The notes under the pieces are model-generated. The model saw only the letters and a list, made by a program, of their open reading frames with translations. It was not told where the DNA came from and made no database searches. Source: Oscillospiraceae bacterium (GTDB lineage Bacteria > Bacillota > Clostridia > Oscillospirales > Acutalibacteraceae). Taken from it: a stretch of 64,000 bases of DNA. Of this stretch, positions 17,765 through 28,529 are shown in pieces. Each line of letters starts with the position of its first letter. The stretch's first letter is position 1. Both the position numbers and the translations under genes were made by a program. The stretch is taken from NCBI GenBank assembly GCA_015066045.1, contig SVPD01000005.1, positions 1 through 64,000 on the forward strand, read 5' to 3'.

Positions 17765-18205
17765 TTAGTAAAGCCTGAAAATATATACGATAAGCCCGTA
17801 AAGAGCCGCACTCGAGCAGCCGAAAACTATTACGGGGCCTGCGATAGAAAACATCTGAGCGGCGGTACCCGTTACGGTACCCTCGGTGCGGAATTCCATC
17901 GCAGGGGAGACAATGGAGTTAGCGAAGCCTGTTATGGGCACCATAGTGCCGGCACCTGCGTGCTTTGCTATATTGTCGAAAACACCCGCTCCCGTGAGAA
18001 TGGCCGTGATAGCTATCACCGTTATCATAGCCAGCGCACGGCTTTCCTCCTGTGTCATAGTGGCCGAGAACCATAGGTTGAGTACCTCTGCAAAGGTGCA
18101 GATGCTGCCGCCGATGAGAAAGGCAAAAAGACAGTCCTTGGCGACAGGGGAGGGGGGAGAGTATTTTTTGGCAAGATTGCCGTATTCATTCGGTGAAAGA
18201 GACAT
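17765..18205 (-). CDS. spoVAC: Stage V sporulation protein AC
   Basis: AFLIGGSICTFAEVLNLWF...LTGAGVFDNIAKHAGAGTMVPITGFANSIVSPAMEFRTEG. Confidence 0.93.
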   Translation of the reverse strand: MSLSPNEYGNLAKKYSPPSPVAKDCLFAFLIGGSICTFAEVLNLWFSATMTQEESRALAMITVIAITAILTGAGVFDNIAKHAGAGTMVPITGFANSIVSPAMEFRTEGTVTGTAAQMFSIAGPVIVFGCSSAALYGLIVYIFRLY

Positions 18206-18357
18206 AATGTTCCTGCTTTCTTTTTCATTTTCTTTTCATATTTTTATCCCTTTTTCGTCGATTATTCTTAATTTGATGTGAAAAAATTACTCCGAATAAA
18301 CAAAATTTTAACAATATTGTGTTAAAATAAACCGATAAAGTTTCGGGAGGAATAAGT

Positions 18358-19029
18358 ATGTTTAAAATACTTGTAGTCGAGGATGACAGAAATCTTAACC
18401 GTGCCGTCTGCTCTTATCTTAACCGTAAGGGCTACAGTTCCACAGGCTGCTACGGTGCTGCAGAGGCTTATGACTGTATGGCAAGAGATGTTTTCGACCT
18501 TATTATCACAGATATTATGATGCCGGGAATCGACGGCTATGAGTTTACCCGCAACGTGCGTTCGTCGGACAAGGAGATTCCCATCCTTTTCATCAGTGCC
18601 CGGGATGACCTTTACTCCAAGCAGAGGGGCTTTGGCATGGGAATAGACGATTATATGGTAAAGCCCATAAACTTAGATGAGCTTATTCTTCGTGTGGAGG
18701 CTCTGCTGAGAAGAGCCAGAATAGCCTCCAGCAAGGTAATTACCGTAGGCTCGTTTACGATGAATATGGATGAAAGAAGCACGAAAATCGACGGCAGGGA
18801 GATTCCGATGACAGCCAGAGAGTTCAATATTCTCTATAAGCTTCTGTCCTATCCGAATAAAACCTTTACACGCTCGCAGCTGATGGATGAATTCTGGGAG
18901 TCCGCTACCTCCTCAGGGCCGAGAACGGTGGATGTTTATATGGCGAAAATCAGAGATAAGGTTTCCTGCTGTGATGACTTTGAGATAGCTACCGTGCACG
19001 GACTGGGATACAAGGTGATACTGAAATGA
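18358..19029 (+). CDS. OmpR-family response regulator
   Basis: Receiver domain (KILVVEDDRNL...IITDIMMPGIDGYEF) plus winged-helix C-terminus. Confidence 0.92.
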   Translation: MFKILVVEDDRNLNRAVCSYLNRKGYSSTGCYGAAEAYDCMARDVFDLIITDIMMPGIDGYEFTRNVRSSDKEIPILFISARDDLYSKQRGFGMGIDDYMVKPINLDELILRVEALLRRARIASSKVITVGSFTMNMDERSTKIDGREIPMTAREFNILYKLLSYPNKTFTRSQLMDEFWESATSSGPRTVDVYMAKIRDKVSCCDDFEIATVHGLGYKVILK

Positions 19030-20132
19030 AGCTGAAAAATATACACAAAAGCAAGAAAAACATCGATAAAAAGATCAATTTTTCTCTTTTTTCCATCCAT
19101 CATTTCCTTATTGCTTTTCTTGTTTTCGGTATCATAATAACCGTTTGCTTTCTTTTATTTTTCAATAACGGTCTTTATATGGTTTTCGACATAATGGAGC
19201 TTAGTGAGGAGATAAAAAAACGTGCATGGCAGACACTAAACAACCTTATCTTCATAAGCTTTCTCGTTACGGTGGCTTATAACATCTTCAAATGGTTTAC
19301 CATAAAAATACCCATAACGAAGCTTCTTGATGCCACTCACAGGATTTCTGAAGGAGACTTTTCGGTAAGAGTTAAATTTTTTCACATTTTCAATGCGGTT
19401 AATGAATTTGACGTTCTGGCCCGAGACTTCAATAAAATGGCTGAGGAGCTTTCAAGCACGGAAACGATGAAAAATGACTTTATTTCGAACGTTTCCCATG
19501 AGCTGAAAACTCCCATAGCAGTAATAAATTCCTATGCAACCATAATACAGAACCCTGAAATAAGTGAAGAGGAAAGAGTGGAATATGCACAGATAATATC
19601 CAACGCCTCCTCTAATCTCTCAGAGCTTATAACGAGTATTCTGCGCCTTAACAAGCTGGAAAATCAGCAGATTTTTCCTGAAAAGAAAAGGTATGACCTG
19701 AGTGAGCAGATGTGTGAATGTATGCTTAAATTCGAAAGTGAATGGGAGAAGAAAAATCTGAACATAGAAACAGATATTTCTGAGGATATAATCATAAACG
19801 CAGACGGTGAGCTTCTTTCACTGGTATGGTCGAACCTTATTTCAAATGCAGTGAAATTCTGCGATGAGGGCGACACGGTGTATGTGTCGCTGAAAAGAGA
19901 GGGTGAAAATGCCGTGGTGAAAATCCGTGACACAGGCTGCGGTATGAGTGAAGAGGTTATGGGCAGAATTTTCGAAAAGTTTTATCAGGGTGACACCTCC
20001 CGTTCTACCAAGGGTAACGGTCTCGGTCTGGCACTGGTGAAAAGGGTAATCGACATTACGGACGGTGAAATAGAGGTAGAAAGCGAAGAGGGTGTCGGTA
20101 CGGAATTTATCGTGAGAGTACCTCTGGAATAA
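19026..20132 (+). CDS. HAMP-domain sensor histidine kinase
   Basis: FISNVSHELKTPIAVI H-box, HATPase N/G boxes; overlaps the RR by 4 nt. Confidence 0.92.
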   Translation: MKLKNIHKSKKNIDKKINFSLFSIHHFLIAFLVFGIIITVCFLLFFNNGLYMVFDIMELSEEIKKRAWQTLNNLIFISFLVTVAYNIFKWFTIKIPITKLLDATHRISEGDFSVRVKFFHIFNAVNEFDVLARDFNKMAEELSSTETMKNDFISNVSHELKTPIAVINSYATIIQNPEISEEERVEYAQIISNASSNLSELITSILRLNKLENQQIFPEKKRYDLSEQMCECMLKFESEWEKKNLNIETDISEDIIINADGELLSLVWSNLISNAVKFCDEGDTVYVSLKREGENAVVKIRDTGCGMSEEVMGRIFEKFYQGDTSRSTKGNGLGLALVKRVIDITDGEIEVESEEGVGTEFIVRVPLE

Positions 20133-20267
20133 TAAAACAGAAGCAAAATATTCTGATTGATAAAAATAAACAGATGTGTTTTAGTTCAACTTTACACATC
20201 TGTTTTTTCTTTTGCTTTTTGGTCTGTGCTTACTGCAGCAGCCCCTTTTCATATACATAAATTAAGT

Positions 20268-21812
20268 TTACGATGCCTTTTCCCTTTGTTGAGAAGATGC
20301 GAGCCTGACGGATATTTTGTGTGTCAGCTCATCAAAACCGCAAAGTGAGTAGGGTATTATCAGAAAAAAATAGGTTACGGAGTACTGTCCTTTCGCTTCC
20401 CAGACAAGATGGAAAAGAAAGCCTCCGATCATTATTATGGCGGGCAGGAGCTTGTACATTTTAATTTTTCTGAAATTTAAAATCAGATATACGGCTCCGA
20501 AAAAATAAATGGCAGTCTGCAGATAATTACATATCTGCCAGTAGATATTATTAAGTGCTTCGTGGCTGGTAAGAAATGAATGAACAGGACGAGAAAACTC
20601 GATAGAATGAGTTTTCACCTGTTGTATCCATATGCTTTGAAATGTAGGTTCGCACCACATGGAAAGAATCTTTTTACAGAAAAATTTCAGCGTGTAAACG
20701 GGTTCTTTTTTCATATATTCCAGACGCTCTTTCAGGTCTTCGATACCTTTTTCCTTTGCTTTTTCCGTGTCATATCCTGAATCGTCATAAAGGTCACCGT
20801 TATATCCGGACCACCAGCCGGGTCCTCTGTGGCATTCGGATAATCCCATTGTTATCCAGGCGACAGTCGGAACTCCCTTCGAAAGATTGGTCTGTGTTTT
20901 TCCTTCGACGAAAGCAGTTACTCCTGAACCGAGGATAATGTAAATCAGAACTCCGATTACTGCAATCAGGATATTCAACATCCTTTTACGGAATATAGCA
21001 TAAAACATATAAACGAGAAGTGATGCAACAAGAACAATCAGATAGTTTGATTTGAACATAACGGCGGTTGCAATAAGAAGCACGGACAATATACCACAGA
21101 TAAGCTTTTTATTCTTAAAAAAAGTGAGCTGAAAATACAGTCCTGAGACAGAAAGTGCGAGACCTATCATAGTGCCGTAGGTAAAGGTTATATACAGAAT
21201 CATAGGTGCAAACAGTAAGAGCACAAGTGAAATAAGACGGTGGTTTTTTATGTTCAGTATAATCTCACTTGTTTTTGCTATAAAAACGGTACTTACTACG
21301 GCTGCCGAAAGATTTATAAACTGCATAATCAAATGATTGCCCTTGCCGAATATAGACTGAATAAGAGCGAAAAACAGGATCAGTCCGTTCTGATTAGGGT
21401 ATTTTTCGGCGTATCCTCCGGCTTTCCATGCTTCATAGTTTCCGTCGAGAAATTGCTGAGCAGCTGTAAAGCATTCTTTCTGGTCAGATTTCAGATCAAG
21501 CTGAGTAGATAAAATGAACAGGGTATATAGTGCTATAACCGATGCAATAAAAGCAGACGGTATTCTTACATCGCATAGTCTGCAGTCTTTTTTATAGCAC
21601 AGACATACTCCCAGTGTCAGCAGGGAAAGTATTACTGTAATGTGACAGAATATATTGTCGGAAGCGTATTCTATTATTTCAGAATTGTCGTAAATAGTGC
21701 AGGTTTTAAGAGAACTTGCTACCAGAAGAGAACAAAGTATTACCCCAAAAATAAGTGCAACTGTCCGTTCGCAAAAAATAAAGATATTATTTTTAAGTTT
21801 TTCATTATGCAC
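20268..21812 (-). CDS. Polytopic membrane protein, glycosyltransferase family 39/PMT-like
   Basis: Many TM segments; YAEKYPNQNGLILFFALIQSIFGKG region typical of membrane GTs. Confidence 0.6.
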   Translation of the reverse strand: MHNEKLKNNIFIFCERTVALIFGVILCSLLVASSLKTCTIYDNSEIIEYASDNIFCHITVILSLLTLGVCLCYKKDCRLCDVRIPSAFIASVIALYTLFILSTQLDLKSDQKECFTAAQQFLDGNYEAWKAGGYAEKYPNQNGLILFFALIQSIFGKGNHLIMQFINLSAAVVSTVFIAKTSEIILNIKNHRLISLVLLLFAPMILYITFTYGTMIGLALSVSGLYFQLTFFKNKKLICGILSVLLIATAVMFKSNYLIVLVASLLVYMFYAIFRKRMLNILIAVIGVLIYIILGSGVTAFVEGKTQTNLSKGVPTVAWITMGLSECHRGPGWWSGYNGDLYDDSGYDTEKAKEKGIEDLKERLEYMKKEPVYTLKFFCKKILSMWCEPTFQSIWIQQVKTHSIEFSRPVHSFLTSHEALNNIYWQICNYLQTAIYFFGAVYLILNFRKIKMYKLLPAIIMIGGFLFHLVWEAKGQYSVTYFFLIIPYSLCGFDELTHKISVRLASSQQREKAS

Positions 21813-21916
21813 TGCCGGTCCTCCCTTCGGGTTATTGCCATATAATTTATTATACCAGAATGATAGCAGAATAGTAACTAAAAGTCAAACAGAAAGTGAA
21901 ATGCACAGGAGTGATT

Positions 21917-22094
21917 CGCCGACATCCCATAAGGCAGTATTTGTTTCTCGAACAAAATTCCCTGTATTATTGCCCATAGCCTCGAAAGGCGGCAGCCTTG
22001 CTGCATTTTGTGGCTTCAATACAAGAAATTTTCAGTTCTTACGAAACTGCGAAGCACTTTAAAAAGTGAAATACTGCCTTATGGGATGTCGGCG
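21917..22094. repeat. MITE-like element (178 bp) with perfect 26-bp terminal inverted repeats
   Basis: CGCCGACATCCCATAAGGCAGTATTT (21917-21942) and its exact reverse complement (22069-22094); flanked by a further inverted repeat ATGCACAGGA/TCCTGTGCAT. Confidence 0.85.
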
Positions 22095-22114
22095 TTTTCC
22101 TGTGCATTAATTTT

Positions 22115-22897
22115 TTAATCGCTTATTTTACTTAAAAACGCCCTGAGTCTTTCTGTTCTCGGATTGGTGATGACATATTCTGCCTCACCCTCCTCGGCGA
22201 TGATGCCCTGATCCATAAAGACTATGTAATCCGAAACCTCCTTAGCGAAGGTCATTTCATGGGTAACGATAACCATAGTCATATTTTCCTCTGCCAGCTC
22301 ACGGATAACCTTTAAGATTTCTCCCGTAAGCTCGGGGTCAAGAGCTGAGGTGGGCTCGTCAAAGAAAAGAATTTTCGGCTCTAAGGCCATGGCACGGGCG
22401 ATGGAGACTCTCTGCTTCTGTCCGCCCGAAAGCTCACAGGGATAGTTCTCCATTTTATCCTCAAGCCCCATTTTTTTAATGACCGATTTTGCCTTAAGGT
22501 CTATTTCCTCATAGATGGCCTTTTTATTTTTTTTGAAATCAGGTCTGTTTTTCGCTCTTACCTTAAGGGCGAGCTTTACATTGTCGAGGACATTGTACTG
22601 GGGGAAAAGGTTGAAATCCTGAAAAACGAGGCCGATGGAAAGCTGCTTTTCCAGCTGCTCCTTTTTGGATAGCTTTTTCTCACTCGAAGAGTCGAAAATC
22701 ACATCTCCGTCTACGGTGATTTTACCGCTGTCGGCCGTTTCGAGAAAGTTTATGCAGCGCAGGAGAGTTGTCTTACCGCTGCCTGATGAGCCGATAATCG
22801 AAAGTACATCGCCCTCGTTCAGATTAAAAGAGATACCCTTGAGCACCTGTGTTTTGCCAAAACTTTTTTCTAAATTTCTCACTTCAAGTATAGCCAT
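22115..22897 (-). CDS. Amino acid ABC transporter ATP-binding protein
   Basis: Walker A GSSGSGKTTLLRCINFLE, signature LSGGQKQRVSIARAMA. Confidence 0.93.
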   Translation of the reverse strand: MAILEVRNLEKSFGKTQVLKGISFNLNEGDVLSIIGSSGSGKTTLLRCINFLETADSGKITVDGDVIFDSSSEKKLSKKEQLEKQLSIGLVFQDFNLFPQYNVLDNVKLALKVRAKNRPDFKKNKKAIYEEIDLKAKSVIKKMGLEDKMENYPCELSGGQKQRVSIARAMALEPKILFFDEPTSALDPELTGEILKVIRELAEENMTMVIVTHEMTFAKEVSDYIVFMDQGIIAEEGEAEYVITNPRTERLRAFLSKISD

Positions 22898-22909
22898 AAC
22901 GGTACCTCC

Positions 22910-23560
22910 TTATCTGTAATAATCGAGCTTCTTCTCTATCTTGCCGAGAACTACCGTGAGCATACCGCAGAAGAGAAGGAAGAATACTGCCGTGTAAAAA
23001 AGAGGCCAGATAACACCTCGGGCAGAGAACTGACCTGCTACCATAATAATGTCGAGAACGCCGATAACTCTGGCCAGTGAGGTGTCCTTTATAAGAGTGA
23101 GGATTTCGTTTCCCATGGGGGGAACGATACGCTTTACCACCTGCATAAGAACTACCTTAAAGAAGGTCTGTGCTCTGGTCATACCGAGCACCTGACCTGC
23201 CTCATACTGTCCCTTCGGAATACCTTCGATGCCGCCTCGGTAAATCTCGGAGAAATAGCAGGCGTAGTTTATAACGAAGGCTACCGCTGCCGCAGTCATT
23301 CTCGGATTTTCGCCGGGAAAATGTGCGTCAAAGACCAGTCCGGGCACATAAAATACCACGAAAAGCTGAAGCATAAGGGGAGTACCTCTTATTACCCATA
23401 CGAAGGCTCTGGTGAGGACTCTGAGCGGGGAAAATTTCGTCATAGAGCCGAAGGCTATCAGAAGGCCTAAGGGTATGGCGAAGATAAGAGTTATGCCGAA
23501 AAGCTTTATGTTTTCGAAAAAGCCGAGAAACAAATCGGCATTTACTGCTGTGAAATTCAT
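22910..23560 (-). CDS. Amino acid ABC transporter permease
   Basis: FVWVIRGTPLMLQLFVVFY...YFSEIYRGGIEGIPKGQYEAGQVLGMTRAQ. Confidence 0.93.
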   Translation of the reverse strand: MNFTAVNADLFLGFFENIKLFGITLIFAIPLGLLIAFGSMTKFSPLRVLTRAFVWVIRGTPLMLQLFVVFYVPGLVFDAHFPGENPRMTAAAVAFVINYACYFSEIYRGGIEGIPKGQYEAGQVLGMTRAQTFFKVVLMQVVKRIVPPMGNEILTLIKDTSLARVIGVLDIIMVAGQFSARGVIWPLFYTAVFFLLFCGMLTVVLGKIEKKLDYYR

Positions 23561-23632
23561 AAATTACCTCTGTCAGAAACAACCAAAATGCCGTCTTGAC
23601 GGACGGCATCGGTTTATTCTATATGTCTTTTC

Positions 23633-24481
23633 TTATTTTACGATAATTTGCTCTGTGAGCTTGTATTTAGCAGCGATTTCTGCGAGCTTGCCGTTATCGG
23701 CGAGAGTCTTCATAGCATCGTTCACTGCTGCACAGGTGTCTGCACCCTTACGGAATGCGATACCGTATTCTTCGTCTGCAAATGCCAGCTCATCTACTAC
23801 TACGAGGTCCTCATAGTCTGTGCCTTCACCGATCATACCGATAGAGAGAACATAGTCAACCACGCAGCCGTCTGCCACGCCGGATTTAACTTCCATAAGT
23901 GCCTTAGCCTGAGAGTCAACTGCGGTGTAGTTTGCACCTGCGAAGAAGGCGTCTTCCTTAGCTACGGTTTCACCGGCTGATTCGATTTCAGCTACGATAT
24001 TGGCACCCTCGAGAGCCTCTGCAGAGGTGTATTTGTCGGCATTTTCAGCCTTAACGAGGAGAACCTGCTTGTTAGCCATATAAGCTGTGGAGATTTCCAT
24101 TTCAGCTTTTCTTTCGTCTGTAATGGTCATACCGTTCCAGATGCAGTCAATGGTCTTCGATTTAAGCTCAGTTTCTTTTGCACCCCAGTCGATAAGCTGG
24201 AATTGGGGCTCTACACCGAGCTCAGCACATACTGCCTTGGCAAATTCTGTTTCGAAGCCGATGAGTTCGCCGTTGTCGTCCTTGTAGTTCATAGGAGCAA
24301 ATTCTGTGTAGCCGATGATCATTTTACCGTTTGCCTTTATGTAAGCAAGATCGGAAGCGGTTTCTGTGGGGGCTGCTGTGGTGTCGTCTGCGTTTTCACC
24401 GCCGCCGTTGCAGGCTGCGAGAGTGAAGCACATAACTACTGCTAAAATGGCCAGTACGATGGCAAGGGTTTTCTTTTTCAT
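23633..24481 (-). CDS. Amino acid ABC transporter substrate-binding lipoprotein
   Basis: Lipobox LAAC; KMIIGYTEFAPMNYKDDNGELIGFETEFAKAVCAELG. Confidence 0.92.
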   Translation of the reverse strand: MKKKTLAIVLAILAVVMCFTLAACNGGGENADDTTAAPTETASDLAYIKANGKMIIGYTEFAPMNYKDDNGELIGFETEFAKAVCAELGVEPQFQLIDWGAKETELKSKTIDCIWNGMTITDERKAEMEISTAYMANKQVLLVKAENADKYTSAEALEGANIVAEIESAGETVAKEDAFFAGANYTAVDSQAKALMEVKSGVADGCVVDYVLSIGMIGEGTDYEDLVVVDELAFADEEYGIAFRKGADTCAAVNDAMKTLADNGKLAEIAAKYKLTEQIIVK

Positions 24482-24614
24482 AATAATTACTCCTTTTTTG
24501 ATGATTTGTTACCTCATCATATAAATTTTTCCGAGCGATTCTTCTTCATCGCTTTAGCGTGGTAACATAGTAACACATTAATAGTCGGGTGTCAAGAGTT
24601 TTTTATAAAAAATT

Positions 24615-24658
24615 AAAAAAAGAGAGCGTGCGGCTATTCGGTAGCCTGCAGCTCTCTT
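24615..24658 (-). terminator. Terminator hairpin of the ABC exporter operon
   Basis: AAAGAGAGC ... GCTCTCTTT with internal pairing, just after the stop of the 24667 gene. Confidence 0.6.
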
Positions 24659-24666
24659 TCATACTT

Positions 24667-26742
24667 TTATTTCATTTCAAACGTGCCTGTATAAAGCTGA
24701 TAGTACTTTCCGCCAAGGTCAATAAGAGACTGATGGTTGCCTTCCTCTATGATTTCGCCCTTTTCCAGAACGATAATCTTTTCCGAATTGCGCACCGTCG
24801 AAAGCCTGTGAGCGATAACGAATACGGTTCTTTCCTCCATAATGGAGTCCATACCTACCTCGATAAGTCTTTCCGTTCTCGTATCGACAGAGGAGGTAGC
24901 CTCGTCGAGAATAAGCACGGGAGCCTTTGCGATGGCGGCACGGGCTATGTTTATCAGCTGAGCCTGTCCCATACTGATATTATTACCGTCAGAGCGTATG
25001 TCGGTTTCATAGCCGTCGGGCAGCTTTTCGATAAAGGAGTGTGCATTGGCTATCCTGGCAGCCGCAATAACCTCCTCATCGGTAGCATCGAGCTTACCGT
25101 AGCGGATATTATCTGCTATAGTGCCTGCGAAAAGTCGGGTGTCCTGCAGTACCATAGCCATGGATTTTCTCAGGTCAGCCTTTTTAATGTCCTTTATGTC
25201 AATGCCGTCATAGATGATGGCACCCTTATCGATTTCGTAAAAGCGGTTTATGAGGTTGGTGATGGTGGTCTTGCCTGCACCGGTGGAGCCTACAAAGGCT
25301 ACCTTGGTACCGCTTTCGGCATTTACGGAAACATTTTTAAGCACCTCTGTGCCCTCTACATAAGAGAAGGTGACGTCGTTCACCTTTATGTCGCCTCTGA
25401 GGGGAACATACCTGCTGCCGTCCTCTGTGGGCACCTTCCAGGCAAAGGAGCCTTCGTTTTCAGCCTCCTCTTCCTCACCCAAAGCATTTTTTATCAGTCG
25501 GACCAAAGTAACCCGTCCCTCGTCTGTTTCGGAGGGTGTGTCGAGAATTTCGAAAACTCGCTCTGCACCTGCCATAGCGGAAACGAGAGTGCTGTAGCAG
25601 GAGGCTATCTGTGCGATGGGTGTACCGTAGCTTTTCGATTTGTCAAGATAGGTGGTGAGGGTACCGATGTCCATTCCGCCGCCCATTACTATTTTGGCGC
25701 CCAGAATAACGACGATGGCATAATTGACACGGGTAATCATAGACATAAGCGGTCCCATAAAGCCGCCTATAATGTTTGCCCTTACACCGATTTTACGGTA
25801 GTTCTCATTGAGAACACTGAAGCCCTCCTTGGTTCTTTCCTCGTGGCAGAAAAGCTTTACGTTCTTTATACCTCTGATATATTCCTCGATATAGCCGTTT
25901 ACCTCGCCTATGGCCTTCTGCTGCTCTTTGAAAAGGGGAGAGCATTTTTTCGTGATGACGATAACTGTCATAAACATCAGCACCACGGCTACGGTGATGG
26001 TAAGAGTGAGCTTCCATGAAGCGATTATCATAAAGCCCACCGTGAGCACTGCAGAGATAGAGGAGGTGATAAGAGTGGGAAGGGTGTTACTTACCAGATC
26101 GCTTACTCTGCTGATGTCGTTTGTGAAGCGGCTCATAATTTCGCCTGTTTTTCTGCCGTCAAAGAAGCTCAGCGGGAGAGTCTGAATGTGATTGAAAAGG
26201 TCTCTTCTCATATTTGCCAGTGTCTTTGAGGACACATAAAGCATAATTCTCGTATAAATGAGATTAAGAGAGGAGGAAAGCAGGAAGCCTATGGCCATCA
26301 GAACCAGCCATTTGCTGATGTAGGCGAAGGCAGCGGATATATCGGGGTTTTCAGCCACTACCGTTTCTGCTATGGTATTGATAACGGGCATCATAGCCAG
26401 AGAAGCGACGAAGCCGATGACTGTGGTGAGAACCACGAAAACACAAACGAGGATAATAAGCCCCTTGAAATCCTTCAGATAGCTGAAAAGACGTTTGGTG
26501 GCCTGCTTCATATCCTTGGGCTTAGCCTTCTTTTTCGCTTCTTCCTTTTTCTTTTTTTCTTCGGCCCTTTCGGCCTCTTCCTTTTCCCTTTTTTCCCTTT
26601 CCTCGGGTGTTTCGTTTTCGGGGATTTTCTTTTCTTCTTTTTCCTTTTTCTTTGCGAAAAGCTTCTTTTTCTTCGGCTTTTCTTTTTCAGCGATGTTTTT
26701 TACATCCTTTTCTGTTCCGTTTTCTGTAGGAAGTCTGCTCAC
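24667..26742 (-). CDS. ABC exporter (TMD-NBD) with Lys/Glu-rich N-terminal extension
   Basis: ABC TMD; Walker A GSTGAGKTTITNLI; N-terminus EKEKPKKKKLFAKKKEKEEKKIPENETPEEREKREKEEAERAEEKKKKEEAKKK. Confidence 0.9.
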   Translation of the reverse strand: MSRLPTENGTEKDVKNIAEKEKPKKKKLFAKKKEKEEKKIPENETPEEREKREKEEAERAEEKKKKEEAKKKAKPKDMKQATKRLFSYLKDFKGLIILVCVFVVLTTVIGFVASLAMMPVINTIAETVVAENPDISAAFAYISKWLVLMAIGFLLSSSLNLIYTRIMLYVSSKTLANMRRDLFNHIQTLPLSFFDGRKTGEIMSRFTNDISRVSDLVSNTLPTLITSSISAVLTVGFMIIASWKLTLTITVAVVLMFMTVIVITKKCSPLFKEQQKAIGEVNGYIEEYIRGIKNVKLFCHEERTKEGFSVLNENYRKIGVRANIIGGFMGPLMSMITRVNYAIVVILGAKIVMGGGMDIGTLTTYLDKSKSYGTPIAQIASCYSTLVSAMAGAERVFEILDTPSETDEGRVTLVRLIKNALGEEEEAENEGSFAWKVPTEDGSRYVPLRGDIKVNDVTFSYVEGTEVLKNVSVNAESGTKVAFVGSTGAGKTTITNLINRFYEIDKGAIIYDGIDIKDIKKADLRKSMAMVLQDTRLFAGTIADNIRYGKLDATDEEVIAAARIANAHSFIEKLPDGYETDIRSDGNNISMGQAQLINIARAAIAKAPVLILDEATSSVDTRTERLIEVGMDSIMEERTVFVIAHRLSTVRNSEKIIVLEKGEIIEEGNHQSLIDLGGKYYQLYTGTFEMK

Positions 26743-28505
26743 TGTGCCAACACTCCTTCCTGCTGAGAAATAAAGATTTCACGGTAAACCTCGCTGCTTT
26801 CCCTGAGCTCATCGTGAGTGCCGACCGCTTCTATTTTACCGTCCTCGATAACTACTATTCTGTCAGCATCCATAATGGAGGTTATACGCTGTGCGATGAT
26901 GATTTTGGTGATGTCCTTATATTTTTCGTCACGGAGAGCCTTTTTGATTTTGGCGTCCGTGGCCGTGTCTACGGCACTGGTAGAGTCGTCCAGAATGAGA
27001 ATTTTAGGTCTTTTGATGAGAGCACGAGCTATGCATATTCTCTGTCTCTGACCGCCGGAAACGGTGGAGCCGCCCTGACCGAGCTCTGTCTCATAACCCT
27101 TTTCAAATTCGCTGATGAATTCGTGAGCCTGTGCATCCTCTGCGGCTGCGAAGATCTCCTCGTCGGTAGCCTCCGGTCTGCCCCAGCGTATATTTTCCAT
27201 AATAGTGCCCGAGAAAAGCATATTCTGCTGCAGCACTACGGCTATTTCTCCGCGGAGATTTTTAAAGGTGTAATCCTTTACGTTTCTTCCGCTGACGGTT
27301 ACTTCGCCCTCTGTGGTGTCATAAAGACGGGGAATGAGCTGAACCAGAGTGGATTTGGCTGAGCCTGTGGAGCCGATAATACCTACGGTTTCGCCTGCAT
27401 TTATTTTAAGATTTACGTTTTCGAGTATGTTGTTTTCTACCTCTTCGTTATATTTGAAGGTAACGTTTTTAAATTCGATGCTGCCTTCCTCTACCTTAAG
27501 GCTTTCGTCAGCATCCTTATCGCTTACTGAGGGCTCCTGCTTGAAAATTTCGCCCAATCTTTCGATGGAGGCTTTTGAAACGAACATACTGACGAACACC
27601 AAAAGCACGGTCATAAGAGAGGAAAGCACCTGTGAAATATAGGCAATGAAGGCACTCATTTCACCTGTGGTAAGGCCTGATTTACCCTCGAGAATGAGAG
27701 CACTGCCTCGCCATAAGGCGAAGACCATACATCCGTAAACCACCAGCATAATGGCGGGGGTGATGTAAAGGACGAGACTCTGTGCTCGGATGTTCATTTT
27801 AAGCACTTCGTTGTTTACTTTTTCGAACTTTTCCTTTTCGTGGTCCTCACGGACGAAGGATTTAACCACACGTATACCGTTTATGTTGCCTCTTAAAACA
27901 CCGTTGAACTTATCGGTGGTTTTAAGCATCTTTTTGAAGGCCGGCACTGCCATATAACCCATAATGATGAGGATAATCACGATGGACGGCAGAGCGATAT
28001 AAAACATAGAGGAAAGCTCTTTGCTCTTTTCTATGGCATAAAGCAGAGCCGTAATAAGCATAAGCGGTCCTTTTATGAAGGTGACGATAGTATTTTTATA
28101 GGTGTTCTGAATCATTGAAACGTCGCTTGTCATACGGGTGATAAGCGTACCGATTTTCAGCTTGTCGATGTTTTCAAAGGAGAGGCTCTGTATTTTATAG
28201 AAAAGCTCACGGCGTAAATTAGCACCGAAGCCCATGCTTGCGATAGCTGAGCAGCGGGCGGCGATGTAGCCGATAATGAGAGTAAAAGCGCAGAGAAAAA
28301 GCATTTCTAAAAGCTTTGAGGTGAGCTGGCCGGTGATGTCGTCGGCAGAGTAGCTTCCGCCCTTTAACAGAACGAGTATATCCGTAACCTCACCCATTAC
28401 CTCGGGTATTTTCAGCTCAACCACTACGTCCAGATAAATCATTATGGGACAGATTACGGTGAGCAGTCTGTAGCCTTTAGTATACTCAAAAAATCTTTTT
28501 AACAA
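26739..28505 (-). CDS. ABC exporter (TMD-NBD), partner of 24667..26742
   Basis: Walker A GSTGSAKSTLVQLIPRLYD, signature VSGGQRQRICIARAL; overlaps its partner by 4 nt. Confidence 0.92.
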   Translation of the reverse strand: MLKRFFEYTKGYRLLTVICPIMIYLDVVVELKIPEVMGEVTDILVLLKGGSYSADDITGQLTSKLLEMLFLCAFTLIIGYIAARCSAIASMGFGANLRRELFYKIQSLSFENIDKLKIGTLITRMTSDVSMIQNTYKNTIVTFIKGPLMLITALLYAIEKSKELSSMFYIALPSIVIILIIMGYMAVPAFKKMLKTTDKFNGVLRGNINGIRVVKSFVREDHEKEKFEKVNNEVLKMNIRAQSLVLYITPAIMLVVYGCMVFALWRGSALILEGKSGLTTGEMSAFIAYISQVLSSLMTVLLVFVSMFVSKASIERLGEIFKQEPSVSDKDADESLKVEEGSIEFKNVTFKYNEEVENNILENVNLKINAGETVGIIGSTGSAKSTLVQLIPRLYDTTEGEVTVSGRNVKDYTFKNLRGEIAVVLQQNMLFSGTIMENIRWGRPEATDEEIFAAAEDAQAHEFISEFEKGYETELGQGGSTVSGGQRQRICIARALIKRPKILILDDSTSAVDTATDAKIKKALRDEKYKDITKIIIAQRITSIMDADRIVVIEDGKIEAVGTHDELRESSEVYREIFISQQEGVLAQ

Positions 28506-28529
28506 AGAGCATACCTCCTTAAACTTCTT

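Noticed and set aside
24589-26019. 476-aa plus-strand ORF
   Set aside because: Antisense to a clearly conserved ABC exporter; composition is an artefact of the opposite strand's codon usage
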